Shown: positions 8,864 through 17,686, counted from the stretch's first letter. The stretch: 38,928 nucleotides of DNA from Rhodocyclales bacterium (GCA_016235805.1 JACRIY010000126.1:1-38928); one strand, 5' to 3'. The notes: a model not told the origin generated them from the sequence alone. Program-made: numbers and translations.

Positions 8864-10218
8864 GCGTTTCGCGGCCGGCGCGCAACCTGGTCCTGTTCAA
8901 TTACGACTGGGACCGCATCGGCTTCGGTCGCTGGGCCGCGGAGTTTCCGCAGGATTCGATCGGGTTCGACCTGTTCAGCTTTCCGAGCAACGCCGCTCTG
9001 GCTTTCTTCGACATGGAGCGCATGGTGGAACGGCTCGCCGCGCGGGCCGACCGCGCCGGCTGGCAGGCGGTGACCTCCAGCCACGAACAGTTCGGCGCGC
9101 TTACCGCGGCCTTGCTGGCGGAACGCATGGGATGGCCGGGAACGCCGGTTGACGCGGTACTCGCCTGCCAGCACAAGCTGCATGCGCGTGAAGTCCTGCA
9201 GCAGGTCGCGCCGGAGGCCAATCCGCCGTTCGCGCCGCTGGCCGCGCGCTATGGCGACCCGGCGCCCGACGGACTCGACTACCCGCTGTTCGTCAAGCCG
9301 GTGAAGGCCGCATTTTCCGTGCTGGCGCGGCGGGTTGGCAGTCGCGCGGAACTGCACGCCCTGACCCGTTTCGGCTTCGGCGAACTCTGGGTCATCCGCC
9401 ACCTGGTCGAACCTTTCGAGCGCATAGCCCGCAAGCGCCTGCCGCAGGCGGGCACGGCGCACCGCATGCTGGTCGAAGGGCCCGTCGCCGGGCAGCAGTA
9501 CAACCTCGATGGCTATGTCTTTGGCGGCGAACTGCGCGAACTCGGCATCGTGGAATCGGTGATGTATCCAGGAACGCAGTCCTTCATGCGCTTCGACTAC
9601 CCGTGCCGGATCGATCCGCTGGCGCGAGGGCAGGCGCTGGACGTGGCGCGACGCTTCCTGGCTGCCGTGGGTTACAGCCACGGCATGTTCAACATGGAGT
9701 TCTTCCACGATCCCGCCAGCGGCAAGCTGACGGTGATCGAGTTCAATCCGCGGATGGCGGCCCAGTTTTCCGACCTCTACCTGCGCGTCGAAGGCATCGA
9801 CCTGCACCGCGTCGCGCTGGAACTTGCCCACGGGCGCGATCCGGCGCTGCTGCCGCGCGCGGTGCCGGCGGCAGGCGCTGCATCCAGCTTCGTTTACCGC
9901 CTGTTCGATCCGAATCTGCGCCCGCCGATGCCGCAGCCCGAACAGGAGCGGGAATTCGCCTGGCGCTTTCCCGATGCGCTGTTGTTCACCTTCCCCAAGC
10001 CGCGCGGCTCGATGGCGCGGGATTACAAATGGCTGGGCAGTTACCGCTACGGAATCGTGCACCTCGGCGGTCGAGATCCAACCGACCTGCGGCGACGCTG
10101 CGAGGAAGCGAGCCGCTTGCTGGGTTGGCCGGCGCCGTATGTCGGTTGCGACAGCTCCGTGCCCGACGGGCGGGAAGCCTTGCGGCCTGTGCCCCAATTC
10201 TCGATGGAGACAACGTGA
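8860..10218 (+). CDS. ATP-grasp domain protein
   Basis: A 452-residue soluble protein. The ATP-grasp fold is suggested by the Lys-containing strand YPLFVKPVKAAFS (about 145-157) and the metal/nucleotide motif VIEFNPRM with nearby MEFF (about 280-300). ATP-grasp enzymes join a carboxylate to an amine or thiol nucleophile through an acyl-phosphate. The substrate cannot be read from the sequence. The start at 8860 is fixed by the ATGA overlap with the upstream membrane protein. The stop shares one base with the start of the YHS lipoprotein, so the three genes form a close unit. Confidence 0.78.
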   Translation: MSVSRPARNLVLFNYDWDRIGFGRWAAEFPQDSIGFDLFSFPSNAALAFFDMERMVERLAARADRAGWQAVTSSHEQFGALTAALLAERMGWPGTPVDAVLACQHKLHAREVLQQVAPEANPPFAPLAARYGDPAPDGLDYPLFVKPVKAAFSVLARRVGSRAELHALTRFGFGELWVIRHLVEPFERIARKRLPQAGTAHRMLVEGPVAGQQYNLDGYVFGGELRELGIVESVMYPGTQSFMRFDYPCRIDPLARGQALDVARRFLAAVGYSHGMFNMEFFHDPASGKLTVIEFNPRMAAQFSDLYLRVEGIDLHRVALELAHGRDPALLPRAVPAAGAASSFVYRLFDPNLRPPMPQPEQEREFAWRFPDALLFTFPKPRGSMARDYKWLGSYRYGIVHLGGRDPTDLRRRCEEASRLLGWPAPYVGCDSSVPDGREALRPVPQFSMETT

Positions 10219-10823
10219 TGAACGCGATGAATTTGCGCTTCCGCGGCATGGTGCTGGCATTACTGCTGGCGCTCGCGCTTTCCGGCTGCGGTTCCATGCT
10301 GGCGCAGAATCCCTCGGGCAAGCTGCGGCCGGTCAATGCCGTCGCCGAAGGGCAGGACGACAGGGTCATGCTCAAGGGCGCCGATGTTGTCGCCTATTTT
10401 CAGCAGGGCAAGTTCGTGCAGGGCAATCCGCAACTGACCAGCACCTACGAAGACGTCGCCTTCCGCTTTTCCAGCCCCGAGCACAAGGCCATGTTCGACC
10501 GCGAGCCGGAGCGCTATCTGCCGCAATATGGCGGGTATTGCGCCAACGGCATCACCTATGGCATCCCCTGGGGCGGTGATGCCGACACCTGGAAGATCAT
10601 CGGCGGCAAACTTTACATCTTCGGTGGCCAGGGTTCTAAGGATGCTTTCGAACTCGACGAGAAGCGCAACATGGAACTCGCTGACAAGTACTGGAAGGAC
10701 GAAATCGCCGGCAGCAACAGCTTTTTCCGGCGCATCTGGCGGCTGGTGGTGAAGGTGCCGCATTACCAGAGCGGCGAGGAACTGGCCAAGGCGGTGGCCG
10801 AGGCCAGGGCCAAAGGGAAGTAG
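10218..10823 (+). CDS. YHS-domain lipoprotein
   Basis: A 201-residue protein with a lipoprotein signal: a hydrophobic run followed by the lipobox LSGC (Cys about residue 24). The YHS-type core follows: KGADVVAYFQQGK, a YEDVAFRFSS strand, PERYLPQYGGYCA, and a closing WKIIGGKLYIF. YHS domains are small metal-associated modules, often in periplasmic proteins; the role here is unknown. ATG at 10218 is preceded by GGAG at 10206, a good ribosome site. A GTG three bases upstream is possible but less likely. The gene follows the ATP-grasp gene with a one-base overlap. Confidence 0.82.
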   Translation: MNAMNLRFRGMVLALLLALALSGCGSMLAQNPSGKLRPVNAVAEGQDDRVMLKGADVVAYFQQGKFVQGNPQLTSTYEDVAFRFSSPEHKAMFDREPERYLPQYGGYCANGITYGIPWGGDADTWKIIGGKLYIFGGQGSKDAFELDEKRNMELADKYWKDEIAGSNSFFRRIWRLVVKVPHYQSGEELAKAVAEARAKGK

Positions 10824-10838
10824 CGCGCTGCGCGAGCC

Positions 10839-11279
10839 ATGGCCGGCGAACTGCAGAATGTCGATCTTGCCGGTGATCCGGATGCGGCTTGGTTCGCCAA
10901 GGACGAGGTCGTCGCGGTGGTTTTTGCCCAGGCTGACGGCGAACTGGCCAGCCACGAAGGCCCCAATCGCTATGCCGTCGGCGACGCACTGGTGACAGGT
11001 TCCACCGGCGACCGCTGGAGCGTCTCGCGTGCCCGCTTCGACGCCAGGTATCTGCCGGTCGCGCCGTTGCTTGCGGGCGAGGATGGCTGCTACCGATCGA
11101 AGCCGATTCCGGTGCGGGCGAAACAGATGGGCGCATCCTTTTCGGTCGCCCGGTCGGCCGGCGGCGACCTGCTGCATGGCGCGGCGCGGGACTGGCTGCT
11201 GCAGTATGCGCCGGGCGATTTCGGGATCGTCGAGGAGGCCCGATTCGCCAAGGTTTACCGGCCACTGGCGCCGCCCTGA
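10839..11279 (+). CDS. tandem PGDYG-like domain protein
   Basis: A 146-residue soluble protein of unknown function. It appears to hold two copies of one module: an aromatic-x-x-K stretch (WFAKDEVVAVVFA and YRSKPIPVRAKQM), then a Gly-Asp turn (YAVGDALV and YAPGDFGIV), then an RF...Y.P ending (RARFDARYLPV and ARFAKVYRPL). The second turn, PGDFG, resembles the PGDYG family of uncharacterised proteins; that link is from memory of the motif. It starts 16 bases after the YHS gene, in the same frame, with no clear ribosome site, and ends 58 bases before hoxJ. It may belong with either neighbour. Confidence 0.6.
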   Translation: MAGELQNVDLAGDPDAAWFAKDEVVAVVFAQADGELASHEGPNRYAVGDALVTGSTGDRWSVSRARFDARYLPVAPLLAGEDGCYRSKPIPVRAKQMGASFSVARSAGGDLLHGAARDWLLQYAPGDFGIVEEARFAKVYRPLAPP

Positions 11280-11337
11280 GGGGCGCGCGGCGCAGACCGT
11301 CCCCACGCCGGGGCACGGGCTGAGGTACATTTCGCCC

Positions 11338-12732
11338 ATGAGCGAAAAGCCCCCAACGAATCCAGACGCATCGTCCGAAACGCAAGGCGACGAGCCGCGC
11401 TCGGCGCTGACCGTCGAAATGCTCGCCGCCGCCGCCGGCGCCTCGGCGGAGGACGGCATCTGGCTCGACGTGATCCGCAAGATGGACGAGGTCTACAACG
11501 ACCTGCTGCAATACGAGGTGGCGCTGGAAGAAAAGAACGCGACGCTGGAGGATACGCAGCAGTTCATCTCCTCGGTGCTGACCTCGATGTCCGACCTGCT
11601 GATCGTCTGCAGCCGGGCCGGCGTGATCGAAAGTGTCAATGCCGCACTGGCCTCCCTGCTCGGCGTCGATGCCGAGTCGCTGCACGGCCGGACAATCTTC
11701 GACCTGTTTGCCGACGAGGAATCGCGCCAGCGCGCCGGACGCCTGTTCGGCGATCCCGACGGCCACGCCGTCGAGGACTGCGAGATGTTGCTGAAGGCGG
11801 CCAACGGCAGCGCGATCCCGGTCTCGCTCAACTGCACGCCGCGTTACAACGGCGTCGGCAAGATGCTGGGACTGGTCATCACCGGGCGCCCGGTGGGAGA
11901 ACTGCGGCGCGCCTACCAGGCCTTGCGTCGCGCCCACGAGGACCTCAAGACCACCCAGCAGCAACTGATCCACTCCGAGAAAATGGCTTCCCTGGGACGC
12001 CTGGTGGCCGGGGTCGCGCACGAACTGAACAACCCGATCAGCTTCGTCTACGGCAATACCGTGGCGCTGAAGAAATACGCGGTGCGCCTCGCCCGCTACC
12101 TCGCGGCGGTGCATGGCGACATGCCGCTGGATGAGCGTGAAGCGCTGCGCGCCGAGTTGCGCATCGACCACATGCTGGACGACCTGCCGTCGCTGATCGA
12201 TGGCACGGTGGAAGGGGCAGAGCGCACGCGCGACATCGTCGATGCGCTGAAGCGCTTTTCCGCGACGGACCGCGACGAGCGGCGTGCCTTCGACCTGGTC
12301 GAGGTGGTCGAGCGCGCCGTGCAATGGGTCTGCAAGGCCACGGCGAACCAGTTCGAGGTCAAGCTGGACCTGCCGCTGACGATCGAGGTGACTGGCTCTC
12401 CGGGGCAGTTGCAGCAGGTGGTGATGAACCTGGTGCAGAACGCGGCCGACGCTACCGAAAACGCCCGCGAGCGGCGGCTGGATATTTCGGGGCGCATCGA
12501 GGACGGCATGGGCGTGATCGAGTTTCGCGACAGCGGGCCCGGCATCCCGGCCGAAAACCTGCACAAGCTGTTCGATCCATTCTTCACCACCAAGCCGGTC
12601 GGGCGCGGTACCGGCCTCGGCCTGGCAATCAGCTACGGCATCGTGGAACGGCACGGCGGCACGCTGGGCGCGGAGAACCACCCCAAGGGCGGGGCGCTGT
12701 TCGTGCTGCGCCTGCCACTGGTTCGGGAATGA
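11338..12732 (+). CDS. hoxJ: HoxJ-like PAS histidine kinase of the H2-sensing system
   Basis: A 464-residue cytoplasmic kinase with no membrane segment. A short N-terminal helical part ([20 protein letters not shown], typical of HoxJ) leads into a PAS domain (about 65-180). The dimerisation/phosphoacceptor domain has H228 in [12 protein letters not shown]. The ATPase domain has an N box (NLVQNAADA), DSGPGIP and GTGLGLAIS. In Ralstonia, HoxJ is the partner of HoxBC and phosphorylates HoxA, which holds HoxA inactive without H2. The identity is supported by sequence resemblance and by the hox genes nearby, although hoxBC lies 6.5 kb upstream. A GAGG sequence sits 12 bases before the ATG. The stop overlaps the next start (ATGA). 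Confidence 0.88.
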   Translation: MSEKPPTNPDASSETQGDEPRSALTVEMLAAAAGASAEDGIWLDVIRKMDEVYNDLLQYEVALEEKNATLEDTQQFISSVLTSMSDLLIVCSRAGVIESVNAALASLLGVDAESLHGRTIFDLFADEESRQRAGRLFGDPDGHAVEDCEMLLKAANGSAIPVSLNCTPRYNGVGKMLGLVITGRPVGELRRAYQALRRAHEDLKTTQQQLIHSEKMASLGRLVAGVAHELNNPISFVYGNTVALKKYAVRLARYLAAVHGDMPLDEREALRAELRIDHMLDDLPSLIDGTVEGAERTRDIVDALKRFSATDRDERRAFDLVEVVERAVQWVCKATANQFEVKLDLPLTIEVTGSPGQLQQVVMNLVQNAADATENARERRLDISGRIEDGMGVIEFRDSGPGIPAENLHKLFDPFFTTKPVGRGTGLGLAISYGIVERHGGTLGAENHPKGGALFVLRLPLVRE

Positions 12733-13697
12733 ACGCCGGCATCGATCCGGGCCGGGTGCGACTGAAGCTCCGCTGCGCGCACGGCCGCGTCGCTGCGGTC
12801 GAGGTTTCCAGCGAGCGTCCGGCGGTGGCTCAGGCGCTGCGCGGACGACCGGGCGACGAGGCAGTAAGGCTGGTGCCGCTGCTGTTCGCGCTTTGCGGCA
12901 AGGCGCAGGGGCGCGCCGCCCAACTGGCGCTGGCCGCCGCGCGCGGCGTCGAATGCCAGGCACATGTCGATGCCGCGATCGAGCACGAGGTATTGCGCGA
13001 GCACCTGTGGCGCTGGCTGCTTGATTTGCCGCCGCTCTTGGGCGCAGCGGCGATGAAGTCCGAATTCATCGAAGCGGTGCGCTGGCTGGCCGGCGGGCAT
13101 CGGGCCGAGCTGGCGGCCTTCCTCGCCGGGCCGCGGCTTGAGGAACTGGGTTGGCGCCTGCGCGAGATCGAGGATGCCGGGAACGCAGGATCGCAGCTGC
13201 TGCCTGTGATCGATGCGGGCAGTTCGCTGGCGCACATTGCCAGCCTCGATGCCGGGTTTTGCAGGCTGCCGCACTGGCAGGGGGAACCGGCCGAGACCGG
13301 CGCGCTTGCGCGACGGGGGCGCGGCGACGGCGTGGCCGCGGGCGCGCTGGCCACACGCTGGCTGGCACGTCTGGCGGAACTGCGCGAGTGGACGGTCGGC
13401 AGCGCAAAAGTCGGCGCTGGCGGCACGGCGAGCGCGGTGCCGGTGGCGGCCGGGCGCGGGCGCGCGCTGGTGGAAACGGCGCGCGGCCTGCTGATGCATG
13501 AAATCGTGCTGGATGGCGAGCGCGTCGCCGACTACTTCATCGTCGCGCCGACCGAATGGAACTTTCATCCGCAAGGGCCGCTGGCCGGTTGGCTGCACGG
13601 GCGCGACGCAGGCGATCGCGATGCCTTGGCAGGGTTTGCGGCGCGCGCAGTGGCGGCGCTGGATCCCTGCGTGCGCTGGGAAATGGAGTGGCTATGA
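12729..13697 (+). CDS. hupK: HupK/HoxV-like hydrogenase maturation scaffold
   Basis: A 322-residue shortened relative of the NiFe-hydrogenase large subunit. The central and C-terminal parts follow the large-subunit pattern (ETARGLLMHE, YFIVAPTEWNFHPQGPL, DPC near the end). However, the cysteines that bind nickel are mostly gone: the first motif reads ALCGKAQ with a single Cys, and the last reads DPCVRWEMEWL rather than DPCxxC. HupK/HoxV proteins are thought to act as a scaffold or carrier for the Fe(CN)2CO unit during assembly of uptake hydrogenase; applied here by homology. It is translationally coupled to hoxJ. Its last six bases overlap the end of the convergent FAD gene. The dispersed repeat at 13407-13430 is read as KVGAGGTA. 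Confidence 0.82.
   Translation: MNAGIDPGRVRLKLRCAHGRVAAVEVSSERPAVAQALRGRPGDEAVRLVPLLFALCGKAQGRAAQLALAAARGVECQAHVDAAIEHEVLREHLWRWLLDLPPLLGAAAMKSEFIEAVRWLAGGHRAELAAFLAGPRLEELGWRLREIEDAGNAGSQLLPVIDAGSSLAHIASLDAGFCRLPHWQGEPAETGALARRGRGDGVAAGALATRWLARLAELREWTVGSAKVGAGGTASAVPVAAGRGRALVETARGLLMHEIVLDGERVADYFIVAPTEWNFHPQGPLAGWLHGRDAGDRDALAGFAARAVAALDPCVRWEMEWL
13407..13430 (+). repeat. dispersed 24-base element, copy 3
   Basis: Core exact, spacer CGGC, ACGGCG exact. It lies inside hupK and is read as KVGAGGTA. Confidence 0.82.
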
Positions 13698-15320
13698 GGC
13701 CCGGCGGGCATCGTCGGCCGCCAGGCTGAGCGCCACCGCTTCGGCCACCCGAATGCCATCGACCGCCGCCGAAAGGATGCCCCCTGCGTAGCCAGCGCCT
13801 TCGCCGGCCGGGAACAGGCCGCGCGTGTTGAGGCTCTGGAAGCCTTCGTCGCGGGTGATGCGGATCGGCGACGAGGTGCGGGTTTCGACTCCGGTCAGCA
13901 GGGCGTCTTCCATGGCGAAGCCGGCGATGTCACGAGCGAAGGCCGGCAGCGCCTCGCGCAGCGCGGCGACCACGTAATCGGGCAGGCAGCGCGCCAGGTC
14001 GGTGGGCTGCACGCCCGGCGTGTAGGAGGGTAGCACCGAGCCCAGCGTGGTCGACGGCCGGCCGGCGAGGAAGTCGCCGACGCGTTGCGCCGGGGCCTTG
14101 TAGTCGCCGCCGCCGGCCTCGAAGGCGAGCCGTTCCCAGTGTCGCTGAAACGCGATCCCTGCCAGCGGGTCGCTGCCATCGCCGGGAAAGTCGGCGGGCG
14201 TGACGCCTACCACCAGGGCGCTATTGGCATTGCGCTCGTTGCGCGAGTACTGGCTCATGCCGTTGGTCACGACGCCTCCCGGCTCTGAGGTGGCGGCCAC
14301 CACCGTGCCGCCGGGGCACATGCAGAAGCTGTAGGCCGAGCGGCCGTTGGCGCAGTGGTGCACCAGCTTGTAGTCGGCCGCGCCGAGCAGCGGGTTGCCG
14401 GCATTCTTGCCAAGGCGGGCGCGGTCGATGAGGGACTGCGGATGCTCGATGCGCAGCCCGATCGAAAACGGCTTCGCCTCGACATGCACGCCGCGCGCAT
14501 GGAGCATGGCGAAGGTATCGCGCGCACTGTGGCCGACCGCCAGCACGACATGGGTGGCCGCGACGAGTTCGCCATCGGCCAGGCGCAGCCCGCGCACCAG
14601 GCCATGGTCGATCTCGATGTCCTCGACGCGGCTGCCGAAGCGGATTTCGCCGCCCAGCGACTCGATTTCGGCACGCATGTTCTCGACCATACCCACCAGC
14701 TTGAAGGTACCGATGTGCGGCTTGGCGACGTAGAGGATTTCCGCCGGTGCGCCGGCCTTGACGAATTCCGTGAGCACCTTGCGGCCGCGAAACTGCGGAT
14801 CCTTGATCTGGCTGTAGAGTTTGCCGTCGGAGAAGGTGCCGGCGCCGCCCTCGCCGAACTGGACGTTCGACTCTGGATTGAGCTGTCCCTTGCGCCACAG
14901 CCCCCAGGTGTCCTGGGTGCGCTCGCGCACCGCCTTGCCGCGCTCCAGGATCAGCGGGCGAAAGCCCATCTGCGCCAGGATCAAGCCGGCGAACAGGCCA
15001 CAGGGCCCGGTGCCGATCACCACCGGGCGCGGGGTCGGCGGTGTTGCCGGTGGCGCGGTGACGAAGCGGTAGGCGGTGTCCGGCGTCGGTCCGACCTGAC
15101 GGTCGCCGCGCAGGCGCGCCAGCACGGATTTTTCGTTGCGCAACTCGACATCCAGGGTGTAGATGAAGCTGATCGCCGAAGGCTTGCGCGCGTCGTGGCT
15201 GCGGCGGAAGATCGAGTAGCCGACCAACTCGTCCGCCGCTATGCCCAGGCGTGCAAGCACGGCCGAGCGCAGGTCGGCGTCGGTGTGGTCGAGGGGCAGC
15301 TTGAGTTCGGTCAGGCGCAT
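13692..15320 (-). CDS. FAD-dependent dehydrogenase, COG2509 type
   Basis: A 542-residue flavoprotein. A small N-terminal domain (about 1-95) precedes a dinucleotide-binding motif VVIGTGPCGLFAG (about 100-112). Further family marks are LERGKAVRERTQDTW, the Gly-rich FGEGGAGTFSDGKLYS, CMCPGGTVV and the closing FPAGEGAGYAGGILSAAVDG. This matches the uncharacterised FAD-dependent dehydrogenases related to BaiN/HI0933 proteins; the substrate is unknown. The 3' end overlaps the end of hupK by six bases on the opposite strand. It has no co-directional neighbour close by. Confidence 0.85.
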   Translation of the reverse strand: MRLTELKLPLDHTDADLRSAVLARLGIAADELVGYSIFRRSHDARKPSAISFIYTLDVELRNEKSVLARLRGDRQVGPTPDTAYRFVTAPPATPPTPRPVVIGTGPCGLFAGLILAQMGFRPLILERGKAVRERTQDTWGLWRKGQLNPESNVQFGEGGAGTFSDGKLYSQIKDPQFRGRKVLTEFVKAGAPAEILYVAKPHIGTFKLVGMVENMRAEIESLGGEIRFGSRVEDIEIDHGLVRGLRLADGELVAATHVVLAVGHSARDTFAMLHARGVHVEAKPFSIGLRIEHPQSLIDRARLGKNAGNPLLGAADYKLVHHCANGRSAYSFCMCPGGTVVAATSEPGGVVTNGMSQYSRNERNANSALVVGVTPADFPGDGSDPLAGIAFQRHWERLAFEAGGGDYKAPAQRVGDFLAGRPSTTLGSVLPSYTPGVQPTDLARCLPDYVVAALREALPAFARDIAGFAMEDALLTGVETRTSSPIRITRDEGFQSLNTRGLFPAGEGAGYAGGILSAAVDGIRVAEAVALSLAADDARRAS

Positions 15321-15504
15321 GGCGTGGTCGCCACGGTAGGCGGCGAAATCGACATTCTAGCCATGACGTCGGTGCACGACCTGAACGGCATGGGTTGCGG
15401 GCCATTGCCGGGCTGTGTTTGGGCCTGAATCTCATGGAATTCCGGATTGACTTTCACCGGAGGACCTTGAATACTCGCTCGCACTCCCGGAACCCGCCCC
15501 GCCC

Positions 15505-16986
15505 GTGATCGCCGAACATTTCGAATCCGCCAGCACCTCGACGACGCATCGATTCGATGTCGTTGCCGCGCTCGCGATCGCGCTGCTGGCCATGCTATTC
15601 GTCACCTACAGCGTGTTCGACCGGCGCGCCATCCTCGCCAATGGGTGGGAGTCCGCCGGCCAGATCGCGGAGCACACCTCGCTGGTGGCCGAAGGCACGC
15701 TGGACACGACGCGGCAACTGTTGCGCGCGATGGATTTTCTGGTGCGGCCGACCACCCTCAGGGAATCCGCCAACCCGGCACTCGTGCGCGGTGCCCTACT
15801 CAGGCTCAAGCAGCAGACCGAGCATGTCATGGACCTGCTCGTGATCGACGATAAAGGCGCGATCCAGCACTGGACCGGCACCGGGCAAGTACCGGACATT
15901 CGCGACCGCAGCTATTACACCTATCACGGCGAACGGGCGAGCAGCGGCCTCTACGTCGGCGAACCGACGCTTTCCAAGGTCCATGCCAACCAGTGGTTCT
16001 TCGCTTTGAGCGAGGCTATCCGCGACAACCAGGGCAAGTTGCGCTTCGTGCTCGTCGCCATCGTCGATGTCGCCCTGTTCCATGAAAGGCTCAGTGTCCA
16101 GTTCAAGCTGTCGAGCAATTCCCAAGCCCTGCTGGCCGATGACGGCACCGTGTATGCGCGCAACCCCGACCATTCGCTGTATGTCGGGAAGAAAATCTCG
16201 CGCCCGCGCGAGTTGGCCTCGCTGACCAGTGGCAACCGTGTCGCGACCATCGTGTCGACCTCGCAACTGGACCAGACGGAGCGCTTGTTGTCCTTTCATC
16301 ACCTGGACAATTATCCGCTGGTTGCCGTGGGCACGATCGTCGTCTCCGACCTTCTTGGCGACTGGAGGCAGCGCGCGATCATGCTGGCGGGCCTGTGGCT
16401 GCTGCTTGCTGCGGCGATCGTCTGGCTGGCCCGGCGCGCCAACAGCTTCAGTCGCGCGCAATCCGAACTGGCCAACCTGGACGATCTTACCGGCCTGCGC
16501 AATCGGCGCTCCATCCTCAACACGGCGTCGATCCTGGATCGTTCTGAAGCTCACACGGGCAGCCTGTCCCTGCTGATGATCGACATCGACCACTTCAAGT
16601 CGATCAACGACCGCTTCGGCCACCAGGTCGGCGACGACATGCTGCGCCTGGTTTCCGGCGTATTGCGCACCCAGGTGCGGACCACCGACATCGTGGGCCG
16701 TTACGGCGGCGAGGAGTTCCTGGTGTTGATGCCGGATACCGGGTCCGACGGCGCGCTGCTGGTCGCGGAAAAGGTTCGCCGCGCCGTCGCCGAGAAGGTG
16801 ATACAGCCCGTGCCGGTCACGATCAGCATCGGCGTCGCGACGACTTCGGAAAACGACGTGACGCTCGACCGCACCCTGTCCCGCGCCGACGCCGCGCTGT
16901 ATGCGGCCAAGGAGGCGGGGCGCAACCGGGTCCATGTCGCCTCGCCCCAGGAGCGGCTGCCGGTGGCCGAACCCGGCGCTGCCTGA
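15505..16986 (+). CDS. membrane diguanylate cyclase with Cache-like sensor
   Basis: A 493-residue protein: membrane segment one (about 22-40), an extracytoplasmic sensory region of about 240 residues resembling a double-Cache fold (motifs such as DIRDRSYYTYH and LSKVHANQWFFALSEAI), membrane segment two (about 290-308), then a GGDEF domain. The active site reads GGEEF (401-405), with RTTD (391-394) as a product-inhibition site, so it should make cyclic-di-GMP from GTP. The GTG start at 15505 overlaps the stop of a possible 24-codon open frame (15434-15508) but has no clear ribosome site of its own; a downstream start is possible. It is the second cyclic-di-GMP gene in the window. Confidence 0.87.
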   Translation: MIAEHFESASTSTTHRFDVVAALAIALLAMLFVTYSVFDRRAILANGWESAGQIAEHTSLVAEGTLDTTRQLLRAMDFLVRPTTLRESANPALVRGALLRLKQQTEHVMDLLVIDDKGAIQHWTGTGQVPDIRDRSYYTYHGERASSGLYVGEPTLSKVHANQWFFALSEAIRDNQGKLRFVLVAIVDVALFHERLSVQFKLSSNSQALLADDGTVYARNPDHSLYVGKKISRPRELASLTSGNRVATIVSTSQLDQTERLLSFHHLDNYPLVAVGTIVVSDLLGDWRQRAIMLAGLWLLLAAAIVWLARRANSFSRAQSELANLDDLTGLRNRRSILNTASILDRSEAHTGSLSLLMIDIDHFKSINDRFGHQVGDDMLRLVSGVLRTQVRTTDIVGRYGGEEFLVLMPDTGSDGALLVAEKVRRAVAEKVIQPVPVTISIGVATTSENDVTLDRTLSRADAALYAAKEAGRNRVHVASPQERLPVAEPGAA

Positions 16987-17000
16987 ACGCGCACCGGGCA

Positions 17001-17024
17001 AAAGTCGGCGCTGGCGCTACGGCA
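17001..17024 (+). repeat. dispersed 24-base element, copy 4
   Basis: Core exact, spacer CGCT, ACGGCA. It lies after the diguanylate cyclase stop and supplies the reverse-strand TAG stop of yhhN. Confidence 0.82.
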
Positions 17025-17676
17025 AGCTGGTGGTGGTGCCGGTATCGCGTCGGATTGCCGCGGCGGCCAGCAGCGCCTGCGCCATCCAGTAGGTGACGAT
17101 GATCGCGAAGGCCGCGCCGGGGAGCGGTTGGTGGAAGCGGTGGATGCCGATCAGGAAATCCGACAGCCCGAACAGCAGCGCGCCGGCGAGCGCGCCCCAG
17201 CGCACGAGGAAATCACCTTCCGGCGCAAGCGCGCAGGCGGCGGCGCGCCAGAGCATGGCGCCGATCGCCACCACGTAGATCGCCAGCGGCACGGCAAGCG
17301 CGCCGGCACCCGGCAACATCAGCCCCAGTCCGATGGCGCAAAACAGCAGCACCGGAGCCAGTAGCGGCAGTGCCGGTTCGCGGTTCCAGCGCAGGAAGGC
17401 TGCAATGTACAGGCCATGTCCAATGGCGAAGGCGATCATGCCGGGCAGGAAGGCGTTGGGCAGCGCGAGGCAGACATCTCCGATCGCGCCAAGGAACAGG
17501 CCCCATGCAATCAGGCGTCCGGCGCGACCATCGCCCGACTGCCACACCGCGAACCCGAGGGCAAGCACCGGCCAGGGCTTGGCCAGCAGCTTGAGCCAGA
17601 ACATGTCGAGCGCCAGGCCGACCAGGTAGATGCATGCCGCCAGCGCGCCGACGACGACCAGCAGGACCGCTTTCAT
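17017..17676 (-). CDS. YhhN-family membrane protein (lysoplasmalogenase-like)
   Basis: A 219-residue, mostly hydrophobic protein with about seven to eight helices. The acidic helix motifs GAIGDVCLAL and FGLSDFLIG are the conserved Asp-containing patterns of the YhhN/TMEM86 family, whose characterised members hydrolyse lysoplasmalogen. Activity of bacterial members is not established for this sequence. It lies 10 bases after the DUF2189 gene and is the last gene of a probable six-gene reverse-strand operon. Its TAG stop and last codons are formed by the dispersed repeat at 17001-17024. Confidence 0.82.
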   Translation of the reverse strand: MKAVLLVVVGALAACIYLVGLALDMFWLKLLAKPWPVLALGFAVWQSGDGRAGRLIAWGLFLGAIGDVCLALPNAFLPGMIAFAIGHGLYIAAFLRWNREPALPLLAPVLLFCAIGLGLMLPGAGALAVPLAIYVVAIGAMLWRAAACALAPEGDFLVRWGALAGALLFGLSDFLIGIHRFHQPLPGAAFAIIVTYWMAQALLAAAAIRRDTGTTTSLP

Positions 17677-17686
17677 CAGGCGCCGG

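Noticed and set aside
10636..12963. 775-codon reverse frame antisense to hoxJ
   Set aside because: hoxJ is clearly coding on the forward strand; the reverse translation is Arg/Ala/His-rich without a domain.
14189..14212. Possible ninth copy of the dispersed element (AAAGTCGGCG match)
   Set aside because: Only the first ten core bases agree; the rest and the second block do not fit.
15434..15508. Possible 24-codon leader frame whose stop overlaps the GTG of the diguanylate cyclase
   Set aside because: It lacks a convincing ribosome site and known peptide features; the overlap may be chance. Noted only because the cyclase itself lacks a good ribosome site.
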